Assembly (NCBI GenBank): GCA_001970955.1
Contig: MPUH01001056.1
Coordinates: 1 to 25,090 of the forward strand
From: Stentor coeruleus
Taxonomy: Eukaryota; Ciliophora; Heterotrichea; Heterotrichida; Stentoridae
Direction of reading: 5' to 3'
Length of the DNA: 25,090 bases
Position numbers and translations under genes: made by a program. The notes under the pieces are model-generated. The model worked only from the letters and a program-made list of their open reading frames with translations. It had not been told where the DNA came from and ran no database searches. This document shows positions 1 to 8,392 of the stretch, piece after piece (positions within the stretch are counted from its first letter, which is position 1; each line of letters starts with the position of its first letter).

Positions 1-501
1 AGCATATATTCCTCTGATTATCAATACTCTCCAAAAGCTCAAATTTTTAAAACTATCACTTAATATTAGCATTTAAACCTATAAATAATCACTCTTATTT
101 AAATTTTTAAAACTCTCACATAATATTAGCATTTAAACTTATAAATATCATCTAAGATTTCAATCATATAAAAATTCTGATCATTTACATTTATTAACCA
201 ATATTTCTACATCCCAAAAACAATCTATTTTCGCCTAACAAAATATAATTATCATTTTTATGCAATCAAACCACACAAATATCATAAAAATCATTCATAT
301 ACTCCACACAATCTTCAAATATCCATCTCATATTCTAGCACCCTAACTTTTCTCACATCTTGCAAGCTCTCTTCATTATTTTTCCTCCATACTTCCCCAA
401 ATTTTATTTACAACCCAAAATTCATATAAATTTAATATAATCCCTTAACTAATGCATTTATCATAATATTTCCAAATATTTATCTAAATTAAGCTTCAAT
501 C
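1..501. other. AT-rich intergenic, C-rich and G-poor on the + strand
   Basis: No gene can be supported here. The plus strand is very poor in G (about 13 in the first 480 bases) and contains many C. That is the pattern seen downstream of other minus-strand genes in this window, and the minus-strand gene at 502-930 ends here. A 60-bp-period tandem duplication lies at 41-147. Confidence 0.6.
41..147. repeat. two-copy imperfect tandem repeat, 60-bp period
   Basis: Bases 41-87 recur at 101-147 with three mismatches in 47 positions. Both copies begin AAATTTTTAAAACT and contain TAATATTAGCATTTAAAC. The copies diverge after ATAAATA. It looks like a simple local duplication in intergenic DNA. Confidence 0.8.
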
Positions 502-930
502 TCACTTGTGCATAAGGAAAGTAGGGCAACTCCTTAAAAAAGGAGGGTATTTCAATTTTACTTCTTGCTCTTCTATAATATCTGAATATTCTTCACTATT
601 AATGTTTACTTCAGTATTAGAGCTAGCATCCGACTCGAAATCTTCACCCACTTGGCTTCTATTTCTTTTAAAGCACCTTGAGCATTTTGTAAATGCCCAG
701 CAAACTAAAATATCAAAAGCAATGAAAATAATAAAGCCTACAATCAAGTGCCAAGGTTTAATTCCCCATTGACGAAGAGTTTCGAAAAACTTATCATCAC
801 TAGCTTCAGAATTGCTATTTTTATTACTTTGGAAGGTTGATTTTATCCCTAGAAAATTTGATTCTACTTGTTTTACAAGGAAAGCAAAGGTTATAAGGCA
901 TGTCAAGAATTCATGTTGAATATTATACAT
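502..930 (-). CDS. small predicted type I membrane protein, unknown function
   Basis: A 142-residue protein I do not recognise. It starts at an ATG with a hydrophobic stretch (about residues 8-20) that could be a signal peptide. A short polar, Ser/Asn-rich lumenal part follows, then one strong membrane segment at about residues 60-81. Next come a basic Cys-containing stop-transfer patch (residues 82-92) and an acidic tail of about 45 residues ending in a Pro/Phe/Cys-containing stretch. This layout suggests a single-pass protein with the acidic tail in the cytosol. The stop is TGA, the only TGA terminator among the well-supported genes. It is isolated, with long intergenic DNA on both sides. 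The reading frame is convincing by composition; function is unassigned. Confidence 0.6.
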   Translation of the reverse strand: MYNIQHEFLTCLITFAFLVKQVESNFLGIKSTFQSNKNSNSEASDDKFFETLRQWGIKPWHLIVGFIIFIAFDILVCWAFTKCSRCFKRNRSQVGEDFESDASSNTEVNINSEEYSDIIEEQEVKLKYPPFLRSCPTFLMHK

Positions 931-1247
931 TACAACCAGAAAAAATCTGAGTGTATATGGTGAAGTTTTAAAGATATAGGAATGAGAGATATATTATAAG
1001 AATATAATAAAAGGAAGATGCTGATAAATTAAGGGTTTTATAATTAAAGTTTTCTTTCTTTAAAGATAAGTTTTTTAGTATTTATGGAAATAGAGTCTTA
1101 AATTTATGGAGAAGGCAGGCAGGCGAAAATTAAGTATGATGATTTGAATAGAATAAGAAACGGCTTAAAAATTAGACTTTTTAGAGAATCAAATATTAAG
1201 TGTTATAGTTTATATTAAATCTCGATTTTATTATTAAATTTATAAAA
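931..1247. other. intergenic, upstream of the minus-strand membrane-protein gene
   Basis: No gene is seen. The plus strand is rich in A, G and T with few C, so the sense strand of the minus gene at 502-930 is C-rich and G-poor here. This matches other 5' flanks in the window. The decayed kinesin fragment lies just beyond. Confidence 0.5.
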
Positions 1248-1489
1248 TATAAGTTTTGCTGATTTTCATATACTGAATTTTACTTTGAGGTTGTGAGAAA
1301 GACGCAATCAAAACAGTACTTTAGTGGTTAGCCTGACTCTGCTAAGGAATAAAGAGAGATGCTTTCGATGTCATTGGAGATATTTATGTTTATCAGATCG
1401 CTTGATATTGCTTCGCATTCGTTTAGTAGACGGAAACGGCAAAGGACTATTGCATTCCCTCCTATTGAGTCTTGATTCTCTTCTTCCAT
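1248..1489 (-). pseudogene. decayed kinesin motor N-terminus (kinesin-1-like)
   Basis: From an ATG at 1489 the minus strand encodes 53 residues before a TAA at 1330-1328. The peptide contains AIVLCRFRLLNECE, close to the first beta-strand of kinesin-1 motors (family form CRFRPLNE). The same frame continues past the stop with YCFDCVFLTTSK, matching the next conserved kinesin segment (family form Y-x-FDxVF, then Thr/Ser-Gln). A second TAA follows, then SVYEN where kinesins have a Val-Tyr after that segment. The P-loop and everything after it are missing. The conserved RPLNE proline is Leu. The in-frame stops and the absent ATPase core make this a relic of a duplicated kinesin gene. An unrecognised exon arrangement is less likely. 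Confidence 0.6.
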
Positions 1490-1647
1490 GATTATTAGCT
1501 AAAAAATTGTTTAAGGTTTATTCTTTGATTTTAAACACAGTTTGTATGTCATACTATCCCATTATAAACGCAATTTGTAGACAATTTTTCTATATATTTG
1601 ACAGCAAAATATATTACAATCATTTATTAACACTAATAAATCAAAGT

Positions 1648-2829
1648 CTAAAACAAAAGATGGTGCTTCTTAATAGATTTCTTATAATCAGGACTAGGCT
1701 GTAATTTCAATACAACCTTATATAAAGGTCCAAGCGAGGGGACTCTCTTCTCATCCTCCCTATACAAAACTTTTGGTTTAGACAGTTTATCATAAACACT
1801 CAACTCATCAAATTTTTCTTTTTTGGCCCTGACTTTAAGTATCTCTTCTTGTATACAATTCAATTTAAGCGTAATAACATTTTCTATATCCCTAATTTCA
1901 TCAGATAAGCATATCTGCTGTAATTCAGCAAGACATAATTTCTTTCCAACTTTAATTCCATCACATATTTTTTTCTCAATGACAATAAATTGTTGTATAT
2001 GTGACTCAGCCAAACTATGGATTTGTTTTTCAAGGCATTCTAGTTCATTTTGTGCTTTAAGCCATGATTCTTTTAAATTCCCAAGCTGCTTTTCTTCGCT
2101 ATCTAGTCCTTTTTTATTACTCTCAGCGATTTCTTTTACTTTTAAATCATCAAGACTATAGCATTCATGGCTTTGATGCTCCATAACACATGCTCCACAT
2201 AGAACTTCTGAATCTTCAATGCAGTATCCAACAATTTCTAGTTTATGTTTCGTGCAAATTTGTGTGGTTTCATTAACTTCAGAATAGTCTAATAAGGCAT
2301 AATTCACAGGAATTTTCGCTAAGTCAGTAGGATTTATTTTCCTGCAAACAGGGCATTTTACTAAAGTTGATGATCTGACTATATGATTGAGGCACTTTTT
2401 GCATACTGTATGTCCGCATTTAGGTAGGATTAAAGGCTGCAGATCTTCTGAATTAAAGCAATCAAAGCAAATAGGGCAGGTTGCTGTAGATATTTTTAGA
2501 GGCTGCTTTTGAATGCTGAATTCTGGAGTTGAAGGTAAGGATTCATATGAAGAATCTGGACTTGAGTAGCTCCAGCTTTCACTTTGTTGATCATCCTGCC
2601 AGGGTCGGTATAGGGTTAATGAATCTCTTAGTGCTGAAAAAAGCCGGGATCTGACAGAATTCACACGGTTTGACACTTCTCGATAACGAATGCATGTATC
2701 TAGATGGTATTGAAGCTGATCGTTAGATAGACTATCTCCACAATATGGACATATTGTCTCTTGGTCTTCAGTAAAAGAATCATTTATTGAACTATTAGAG
2801 CTTAGATATAAGTGCTCAGATGATGACAT
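1648..2829 (-). CDS. TRIM-like RING / B-box / coiled-coil protein with N-terminal C2HC finger
   Basis: A 393-residue probable E3 ubiquitin ligase. Four zinc-binding or structural parts are readable in order. A C2HC finger (C27, C30, H42, C46) resembles UBZ-type ubiquitin-binding or ZC2HC fingers. A C3HC4 RING follows (C118, C121, C138, H140, C143, C146, C159, C162). Then a B-box type 2 (C192, H195, C203, then C211, C214, H218, H221). A long charged coiled coil spans roughly residues 230-345. A Ser-rich linker joins the first finger to the RING. RING, B-box and coiled coil in this order define the TRIM arrangement, but no C-terminal SPRY or NHL domain follows; the protein ends in a short basic tail and a TAG. 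It is divergent from the SNARE gene, with 185 bp between the two starts. Substrate is unknown. Confidence 0.88.
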   Translation of the reverse strand: MSSSEHLYLSSNSSINDSFTEDQETICPYCGDSLSNDQLQYHLDTCIRYREVSNRVNSVRSRLFSALRDSLTLYRPWQDDQQSESWSYSSPDSSYESLPSTPEFSIQKQPLKISTATCPICFDCFNSEDLQPLILPKCGHTVCKKCLNHIVRSSTLVKCPVCRKINPTDLAKIPVNYALLDYSEVNETTQICTKHKLEIVGYCIEDSEVLCGACVMEHQSHECYSLDDLKVKEIAESNKKGLDSEEKQLGNLKESWLKAQNELECLEKQIHSLAESHIQQFIVIEKKICDGIKVGKKLCLAELQQICLSDEIRDIENVITLKLNCIQEEILKVRAKKEKFDELSVYDKLSKPKVLYREDEKRVPSLGPLYKVVLKLQPSPDYKKSIKKHHLLF

Positions 2830-3014
2830 TTATTAGATAAGTTATGTAGGTTTGAGGATTTTAAGTAAAATTCAAAGATTAGAGTTATATGAGTAGGAGG
2901 ATATATAGGCATATATCTCGAGAATGATTTAATATAGGTTTAGGTGATGGAATGATTTTGATTGGATTATTTGATGGGCAAGGATTAGACTATTGATTGA
3001 TCTTTGTAATAAAT

Positions 3015-3638
3015 ATGGAAAGTATTAATAAACTGATAGACTCAGCTTATGGTCTAATTCGTCAATGCTACTCGCATGTTGAGTCATCAAAATCTTTAAC
3101 CTCTGTAGAAAAAGCCAAGGCTTCTAAAATCTTGCGAAAAACACTAGAACAAATTGAGCAACAAGTTTCGCTTATTGAGAAATCAAGCCAAAATATTCCA
3201 ATTCATGAAAAGTCTCGTGTGCTTTCTGTAGCTAAAGACATCCGCGAAAATCTTCGAAAACTTCAACAAAGCTCTAAACAAGAAAAATCTGCTAACATTG
3301 AATTGACCTCACGTCCAAGTCAAGACTACTCATCATATTCTAATACTGATATCCTTAGACAACAAAAAGTTATGAAGGAGCAACAAGAAAAGCATATAGA
3401 TAGTCTTATATCAACAATTCAAAACGTCAAGTCTACAGGTAAAGAAATAGGCGATGAACTTGATTATCATATTCAGCTTCTAGACACAACTGAATCTTTA
3501 GTTAATAAAACCAATGAACAAATAGAAAACAATATAGAAAGAATGATGAGGCTTGTTGATAGATCTTCCAACCACTGCCTACTAACCATAATCATCATTC
3601 TAGTAATCCTTATTATCCTAACTTTATTTTTTTTATAA
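3015..3638 (+). CDS. Q-SNARE with C-terminal anchor (syntaxin-8-like Qc, possibly Vti1-like Qb)
   Basis: A 207-residue tail-anchored SNARE starting at the ATG at 3015; the open frame extends a few codons upstream without another ATG. Residues 1-90 are helical and charged, fitting an N-terminal helical domain. The SNARE heptad region spans about 120-183 and contains IGDELD, then a hydrophobic heptad register ending MMRLVDR. Residues 187-206 are an Ile/Leu-rich membrane anchor with one residue after it. The segment IGDELD through LVDR aligns without gaps to syntaxin-8 and syntaxin-6 type Qc SNAREs. In that alignment the zero-layer Gln is His152, with a Gln two residues later. A Qb assignment gives the same His. 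It would act in fusion of endosomal or Golgi membranes. The gene converges on vps8 with only 18 bp between stops. Confidence 0.8.
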   Translation: MESINKLIDSAYGLIRQCYSHVESSKSLTSVEKAKASKILRKTLEQIEQQVSLIEKSSQNIPIHEKSRVLSVAKDIRENLRKLQQSSKQEKSANIELTSRPSQDYSSYSNTDILRQQKVMKEQQEKHIDSLISTIQNVKSTGKEIGDELDYHIQLLDTTESLVNKTNEQIENNIERMMRLVDRSSNHCLLTIIIILVILIILTLFFL

Positions 3639-3656
3639 AACCTATGGAAAATGATT

Positions 3657-6600
3657 TTAATTATTACCCAAAAGCCCAATACCTTTCTTTTCCATCATAG
3701 AACAAAGGTAGCATTGACCTTGCTTGACGCATTTCAAATGATATCCATGACCACATATAAAAATTATACACCTTTCTTTTTTCTCAGAATACATAGTCAA
3801 TGAGCATTTCCTGCATATTTCTTCAGCATTAACCCCTTTGCTTCTTATATTATATAATGTTCTAGTCATGCTTTTAACATCATTGGTTAATAAATTAATA
3901 GCCCTGCGAACGATACTTTTTTGATATGAATGCTGGGAAAGGATCTGAAAAATATTCTCTTTTATATGCTTAAAAGGTATATGCTCAAAACGATCTATAA
4001 TATAAGTGATAATTTTTTTAAAGTCAATATGATTCATCATCTCTTCAAGTAACTCTTTTATGCATGTATGAATAATATTCTCTATGCTAGGGTTTCTAGT
4101 GAATAAATGGTTAAATTCATGGTACATATCTAAAACCATTTCAAGGACAGCAAAAAGATACTCATCAAGTTCAGTCAAATCTAATCTGCTTGTGTTCCTT
4201 GCACATAGTTTTATACATTCTTTTATATCTTTTTCTATAGCTTCAATAAGCTCAAAAGCGTTGATTTTATTCAAATAATCTGCTTTGTTTTTTTGCGCTC
4301 TATTTATCATAAGATCTAAAGCATCTTTTATATTCCCCATTTTTTCATGAAGAAAAGCTGCCCCTTCAACAACTTGATGTGTTATGCACTCTTGTAAGCA
4401 CTTATCAAAATTGTAATCTTCACGGCTCTCTAAAAATGGAAGGACTTTGTCAGGGTCATGCTGACATAATAAAACTACATATTTGAATATCAAATCTTCA
4501 TCAATATTATCTTTAACCAGTTCACCAAGATATTTCATTTGTAGCTTAGGGGCATTGTTTAGTTTTCTAACTATTTCTAGATGTTTATTTTGATACCAAT
4601 CAGTGACAAGTTTTGAAGTTTGGTCTGAATCGATTTCTACAAGTTGATTTAAATGTATCATTAAATCATTAGTCAAATTATTACGTTCGTATTCTTCGAT
4701 GCTTTTGAATATTTGATTGAGCCATAAAAAAACTTTTTTACGTACTTCTTCACTATTGCAACTTATAAAATATTTTACACATTTAGAGTATTCTTTTTTG
4801 AGTTCAAGTAAGTAGATAAGTACTTCGGTATAAGCGGTTTCTTCAGCGAATTTGTGTAACTCTTCTACTTCTTGGGAATTTAAAGGGTGCTTCTTGAGGA
4901 GTTTTAATAGCATTACAGCTTTTTCTTCATAGTTAAAATCTCCTAGTAGCTGGTTTTTGTCGTTGAGTTTGACATAGTTATTGATATACTCATCGATGTT
5001 CTCTCCAAGAACTGTTTCAAAAGATGCTGGCCTGTTGAATTTTAGCACATATTTCGCATTTTCTATATAAATATCCTTTTTCAAAGTGATATGTGGTAAA
5101 TTAGACGTTTTAAGGACAAACAGTTGATATTGATGAAACAAAAAAGTCCCTGGCTTACAAATCTCACCCAATTTAATAATAATATCCATATACCCTTTAT
5201 ATTTACCTGATAGCATAACTTCTTTAGGGATTTCATCTTCAAAAATAAGCCACACAACGTTAAGAGCAGCAATAGAGTCCATATTCAATAAATTCTCCAA
5301 ATGCTTTCTCTTTAACAACCATGAAACAATTTTTCCTATAACCTCCTGAACAAGCTCAGGGAGTATTTTCCCTGAAGGAAATGTTTCACCTCTTAAACAT
5401 AGTCTAAAATACCACAAAAGCTTATAATTAAAGTACAACTTAGCCCTTAGGTCTTTTTGTTTGATAAGGGTTTTATAAATTTTTTTTAGTGGATTTACAA
5501 AGCTTTGCATAGTAGAATTTGTGTTTATAAAAATAAAAGCATTAAGGAGGTTGTGGTCTTCACAGGCTGGGAGGATAGTTTTAGGATCAAAGCATGTTGG
5601 TTCCAAATGTAGTAATATGCGTTCAAGCTCTGTGTGTTGTTTAGAATTCATGTAAAAGTCGATTATTTTACTGAGGTTTTTAGGGGGAATTGAGGTTATT
5701 AGCCCTTGGAGTATATAAGGTTGAAGATTTTCTATGAGCAATTGGGTGCCTTCAGTAGATGAGGTTTGGTCGAGAATTTGATCGAAAAGGGTATCGAAGA
5801 AATAGTCTAGAGCTTCGATTCCAACACAATATTCAATCATAACTGGGATTTTTAATGGCCATGGAATGAGGATAATTTTGATGAATTTAATGATATAGTC
5901 ACATAAGTTATAACGGAGCTCATCTTTATCTCGAGGCACACCATATAGTTTTTTGCCTTTGCCAAGATATAGATTAAGGCCTAAAGCAAGAGCATCTAGC
6001 CATTCATTCTTCCTTGTGAGTTCGTCGAGGCACTCTTTCCAGTTCATCAGCTTGCCTCTATGGAATTCTTTGTTTCCAAGTAGATAAATAACTCTATTCT
6101 GAGCTTTTAGCGTATTATGATAAGTGTAGTTCTCTTTTTTATCAGTCTTCAAATATGACTGTAAAGCTAAGTCTCTATTAGCATATGTCTCTTCGAGCAC
6201 AGCTCGTTTTCCGAATTCCCCAAGCTTATTGCTAAACTCCCTTGATGATAAAATTCTGATTTCCCTGCTGAGGTTCAATGCGACAAGGATTTCATAACTA
6301 AGCCAATACATGGCTTTAATTTCAGTGTCATTTTCAAGATATCCACTTTGGATAACCCCTTCAGCCCCAGCAAATTTGAAAGTATAAAGCACAATCCTTT
6401 GTCCCCATGATACAGCAAGTATATGATGTAAAGGCATCGGATCGTCAGGAGCCATACCAAGTTTCCAGCTTATACAAGGACATACTGAATCAGGCACTCC
6501 AGGCGGTTTATCTATGGTGAGGATTTTTTGAATATCTGGCTCTAATGTAAATATTGCTATGCGTCTAAGCCCAGCTATTGCAACAATACGATGAGTATCT

Positions 6601-7346
6601 GTTGGATGAGGCCACATAGGTTCTGGATTTAGAGGCTCAATACTAAGGACTGGGCCAACTTCATCTTTGAAAAGTTCAATGCTAGCTATGGACATGGAGA
6701 CTAAACTTTTTTGAAATTCTACCAAGAGAACTCGGCCTGATAAATCACCAGAAATCACATAGTCTTTAAGACCTTTCCAGAATTTTATTGATAAGATAGG
6801 GCACTTGTGTAGATCTTTGGAGACTTTTTTTGACTTACCCGAGGTTAGGTCCCATAGGCAGATCTGGCCAAAGTGGTAGCCAGCAATAAGAAAGCACTCA
6901 TCTGAAGAAATATCCATACAAGTTACTTGCCCCAAACCTTTCTTTGGCTTCAAAACTCTAATTTCATGACCATCCTGGTTAAAAACAAGTATTTGACCAC
7001 TAGTGTTTCCTATCAAAATAAAGTTTGCAGAAGCAGCTAAAGCAGACGGTGCAACTGAGTTATAAGAAGACGAAGGAGCTATTTTTATCGATATAAGCTT
7101 TAGTTCTTCAAACTGTATAACAGGAAGCTTTGAGTCTAAGTATTTTTTTTCGTTCAAATGGTTTTTGATAACCTTTTCATTCAACGAAATTTCTTCAATT
7201 TCTTTAGTATGAATTAAGTCCAATGGGTTTGGTACTTCCATTTGCTTAAGGGTTTTTTCTAGTCTGTTTTTTAAGATAAGTTGACTATTTGGATCAATAG
7301 TTTTTATGTTGAAAGGCTCTATTTGAACTGATCGACGATATTCCAT
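3657..7346 (-). CDS. vps8: Vps8-like CORVET subunit (N-terminal propeller, alpha-solenoid, C-terminal RING-H2)
   Basis: A 1229-residue protein, in the size range of Vps8 (human about 1,430). Vps8 is the Rab5-binding, CORVET-specific subunit for early-endosome tethering. Residues about 85-390 form a WD-type propeller; the segment from VTCMDISSDE through GQICLWDLTSGK and GRVLLVEF follows the Vps8 pattern closely. The middle is a long helical solenoid (about 400-1150). The end is a RING-H2: C1178, C1181, C1193 or C1198, H1200, H1203, C1206, C1212, C1215, with the core CGHGYHLKC. The loop between the sixth and seventh ligands is short. Vps41 is the alternative with the same architecture, but it is usually much shorter. 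The frame is intact for 3.7 kb and ends at TAA. It is convergent with the SNARE gene, which probably works in the same endosomal fusion step. Confidence 0.85.
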   Translation of the reverse strand: MEYRRSVQIEPFNIKTIDPNSQLILKNRLEKTLKQMEVPNPLDLIHTKEIEEISLNEKVIKNHLNEKKYLDSKLPVIQFEELKLISIKIAPSSSYNSVAPSALAASANFILIGNTSGQILVFNQDGHEIRVLKPKKGLGQVTCMDISSDECFLIAGYHFGQICLWDLTSGKSKKVSKDLHKCPILSIKFWKGLKDYVISGDLSGRVLLVEFQKSLVSMSIASIELFKDEVGPVLSIEPLNPEPMWPHPTDTHRIVAIAGLRRIAIFTLEPDIQKILTIDKPPGVPDSVCPCISWKLGMAPDDPMPLHHILAVSWGQRIVLYTFKFAGAEGVIQSGYLENDTEIKAMYWLSYEILVALNLSREIRILSSREFSNKLGEFGKRAVLEETYANRDLALQSYLKTDKKENYTYHNTLKAQNRVIYLLGNKEFHRGKLMNWKECLDELTRKNEWLDALALGLNLYLGKGKKLYGVPRDKDELRYNLCDYIIKFIKIILIPWPLKIPVMIEYCVGIEALDYFFDTLFDQILDQTSSTEGTQLLIENLQPYILQGLITSIPPKNLSKIIDFYMNSKQHTELERILLHLEPTCFDPKTILPACEDHNLLNAFIFINTNSTMQSFVNPLKKIYKTLIKQKDLRAKLYFNYKLLWYFRLCLRGETFPSGKILPELVQEVIGKIVSWLLKRKHLENLLNMDSIAALNVVWLIFEDEIPKEVMLSGKYKGYMDIIIKLGEICKPGTFLFHQYQLFVLKTSNLPHITLKKDIYIENAKYVLKFNRPASFETVLGENIDEYINNYVKLNDKNQLLGDFNYEEKAVMLLKLLKKHPLNSQEVEELHKFAEETAYTEVLIYLLELKKEYSKCVKYFISCNSEEVRKKVFLWLNQIFKSIEEYERNNLTNDLMIHLNQLVEIDSDQTSKLVTDWYQNKHLEIVRKLNNAPKLQMKYLGELVKDNIDEDLIFKYVVLLCQHDPDKVLPFLESREDYNFDKCLQECITHQVVEGAAFLHEKMGNIKDALDLMINRAQKNKADYLNKINAFELIEAIEKDIKECIKLCARNTSRLDLTELDEYLFAVLEMVLDMYHEFNHLFTRNPSIENIIHTCIKELLEEMMNHIDFKKIITYIIDRFEHIPFKHIKENIFQILSQHSYQKSIVRRAINLLTNDVKSMTRTLYNIRSKGVNAEEICRKCSLTMYSEKKERCIIFICGHGYHLKCVKQGQCYLCSMMEKKGIGLLGNN

Positions 7347-8026
7347 GAAATGGATTTATAATATATGAAATTCACTTATATTATAAGTGATTGAAAAATG
7401 TGCTAGAGAGATGCTAGATAGGATTATTAGGAATGGCAGGTATTAAAATTGCTATGAAAATTGAGGAATTAGAGGTACATTTTTGAGGGCTTAAAGTTGA
7501 TTTTTTTTGGATGATGATATGACTTTTAGGATGACAAGTTAATGAATTTTTTATTAGTGATAAAGAGAAAAGGATTGATAGGTTTTTAGATAAATTATTT
7601 ATTGGATAAAGGTTTATGTTGAAATCAATTTTTATGTCAAAAAAGTTATTATAAAATAATCCTAACAATAATGAATCATTATTAACCTCATCATTATATT
7701 AAGCATCATCGTCTCTTGCAAGAAATTTATCAAAATCCTTACAGCCCCAAAGCAACACAATCCTTATACTAAAAATAATTTCTCTAGCATCTCTCCCAAT
7801 TTCAAAATGGTAATAATTTCTTATCCATAAAAGCCTAGCCTAGTCTTTGCCAAAGCCTAAATGTGAAATTTCCCTAACATGCATTCATAAACAATATATT
7901 TTATACACAAAAATCTTAAAATTTCCCTCAACCCTCTTAATCATATCACAAGCATATATAACGCATAATGCATAACCTTAAAACACACAAAATTTAAAGA
8001 ACTCATATAAGCGTTGTCTATTTACC
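7347..8026. other. 680-bp intergenic between vps8 start and eS27 stop
   Basis: No supported gene. The strand composition flips inside it. Roughly 7,360-7,650 is G-rich on the plus strand (the 5' flank of minus-strand vps8). Roughly 7,680-8,026 is C-rich and G-poor on the plus strand (the 3' flank of minus-strand eS27). An 84-codon minus-strand open frame at 7414-7668 begins at TTG, has no recognisable features and is probably chance. Confidence 0.55.
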
Positions 8027-8392
8027 TTAAGCATCAGCTTTCCTTCTAAATGAACAGCCTATTGTAAGCTTGCATTTTCCACCTGATGGCCTTGCAAGGA
8101 CTGTTTGGCATCCTTCACATGTGATAAGCATTTTTCTCTAGAAATTATATATTAGTATTAATTAGGAATTATCGCTTGACTATTGTCCAGCCCTTGTTAT
8201 AGAAATTATATATAAAATATAGTATTATTATTATTTGATAACAGTCTGGGCATGGCTAAAAGCGGTAGTCAAACCATAGCAGCCTGGGCATTTGATATCC
8301 ATGAAATAGGAATTTGGACCCTGCACCAGTCTCTTCTTTTTGTGAGTTTTCCTCTCATTCTCAGCTGATGGGTGCAATAGGTCAATATCCAT
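8027..8392 (-). CDS. rps27: ribosomal protein eS27, coding sequence interrupted by a 114-bp insertion
   Basis: eS27 is a zinc-binding protein of the 40S subunit. The first coding segment (8392-8242) runs from ATG through [48 protein letters not shown] and the first codon of V51; reading on meets TAA within two codons. The second segment (8127-8027) resumes with the rest of the HAQTVITCEGC motif, then [19 protein letters not shown] and a TAA. Joined as 151 + 101 nt they give 83 residues, the normal eS27 length, with the four zinc ligands C35, C38, C54 and C57. The join used here removes 8241-8128. That reading is fixed by family conservation; a GT-AG splice would add three residues inside HAQT-V-V-x-C. 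Without excision the gene cannot make a functional protein. It is divergent from the gene at 8641. Confidence 0.88.
8128..8241 (-). other. 114-bp eS27 insertion bounded by TTATCA direct repeats (candidate internal eliminated sequence)
   Basis: On the minus strand TTATCA occurs at 8241-8236 (end of the first eS27 segment) and at 8127-8122 (start of the second). The distance between copies is 114 bp. Deleting one copy plus the interior rebuilds the eS27 reading frame exactly. The repeat contains TA, the usual boundary dinucleotide of many ciliate IESs. The interior is very AT-rich and has in-frame stops. It holds an internal direct repeat (TAATACTA plus ATATATAATTTCTA) at 8227-8200 and again at 8160-8139; the first copy has six extra bases. 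In none of the seven equivalent registers are the ends GT-AG or AT-AC. The alternative is a spliceosomal intron from GT at 8242 to the TAG ending at 8138, which would insert three foreign residues. Confidence 0.65.

Noticed and set aside
1..63. Plus-strand frame open from the window edge, ending at TAA (61-63), as the tail of an upstream gene
   Set aside because: Only 20 codons, no motif, and the following DNA is C-rich and G-poor on the plus strand, opposite to the 3' flanks of other plus-strand genes here.
335..350. CACCCTAAC resembling a telomere repeat unit
   Set aside because: A single unit with no tandem copies is not evidence of a telomere.
1507..1704. 65-codon plus-strand frame between the kinesin relic and the RING gene
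   Set aside because: It starts at TTG, overlaps the end of the RING/B-box gene and has no protein-like motif.
7414..7668. 84-codon minus-strand frame upstream of vps8
   Set aside because: It begins at TTG, is Asn/Ile/Ser-rich by composition alone, and has no recognisable domain.
8138..8242. GT-AG intron in eS27 as the preferred explanation
   Set aside because: It would add three residues within the invariant HAQT-V-V-x-C segment and the GTTATC donor is atypical; direct-repeat excision gives the exact family sequence. It is kept as the alternative to test.
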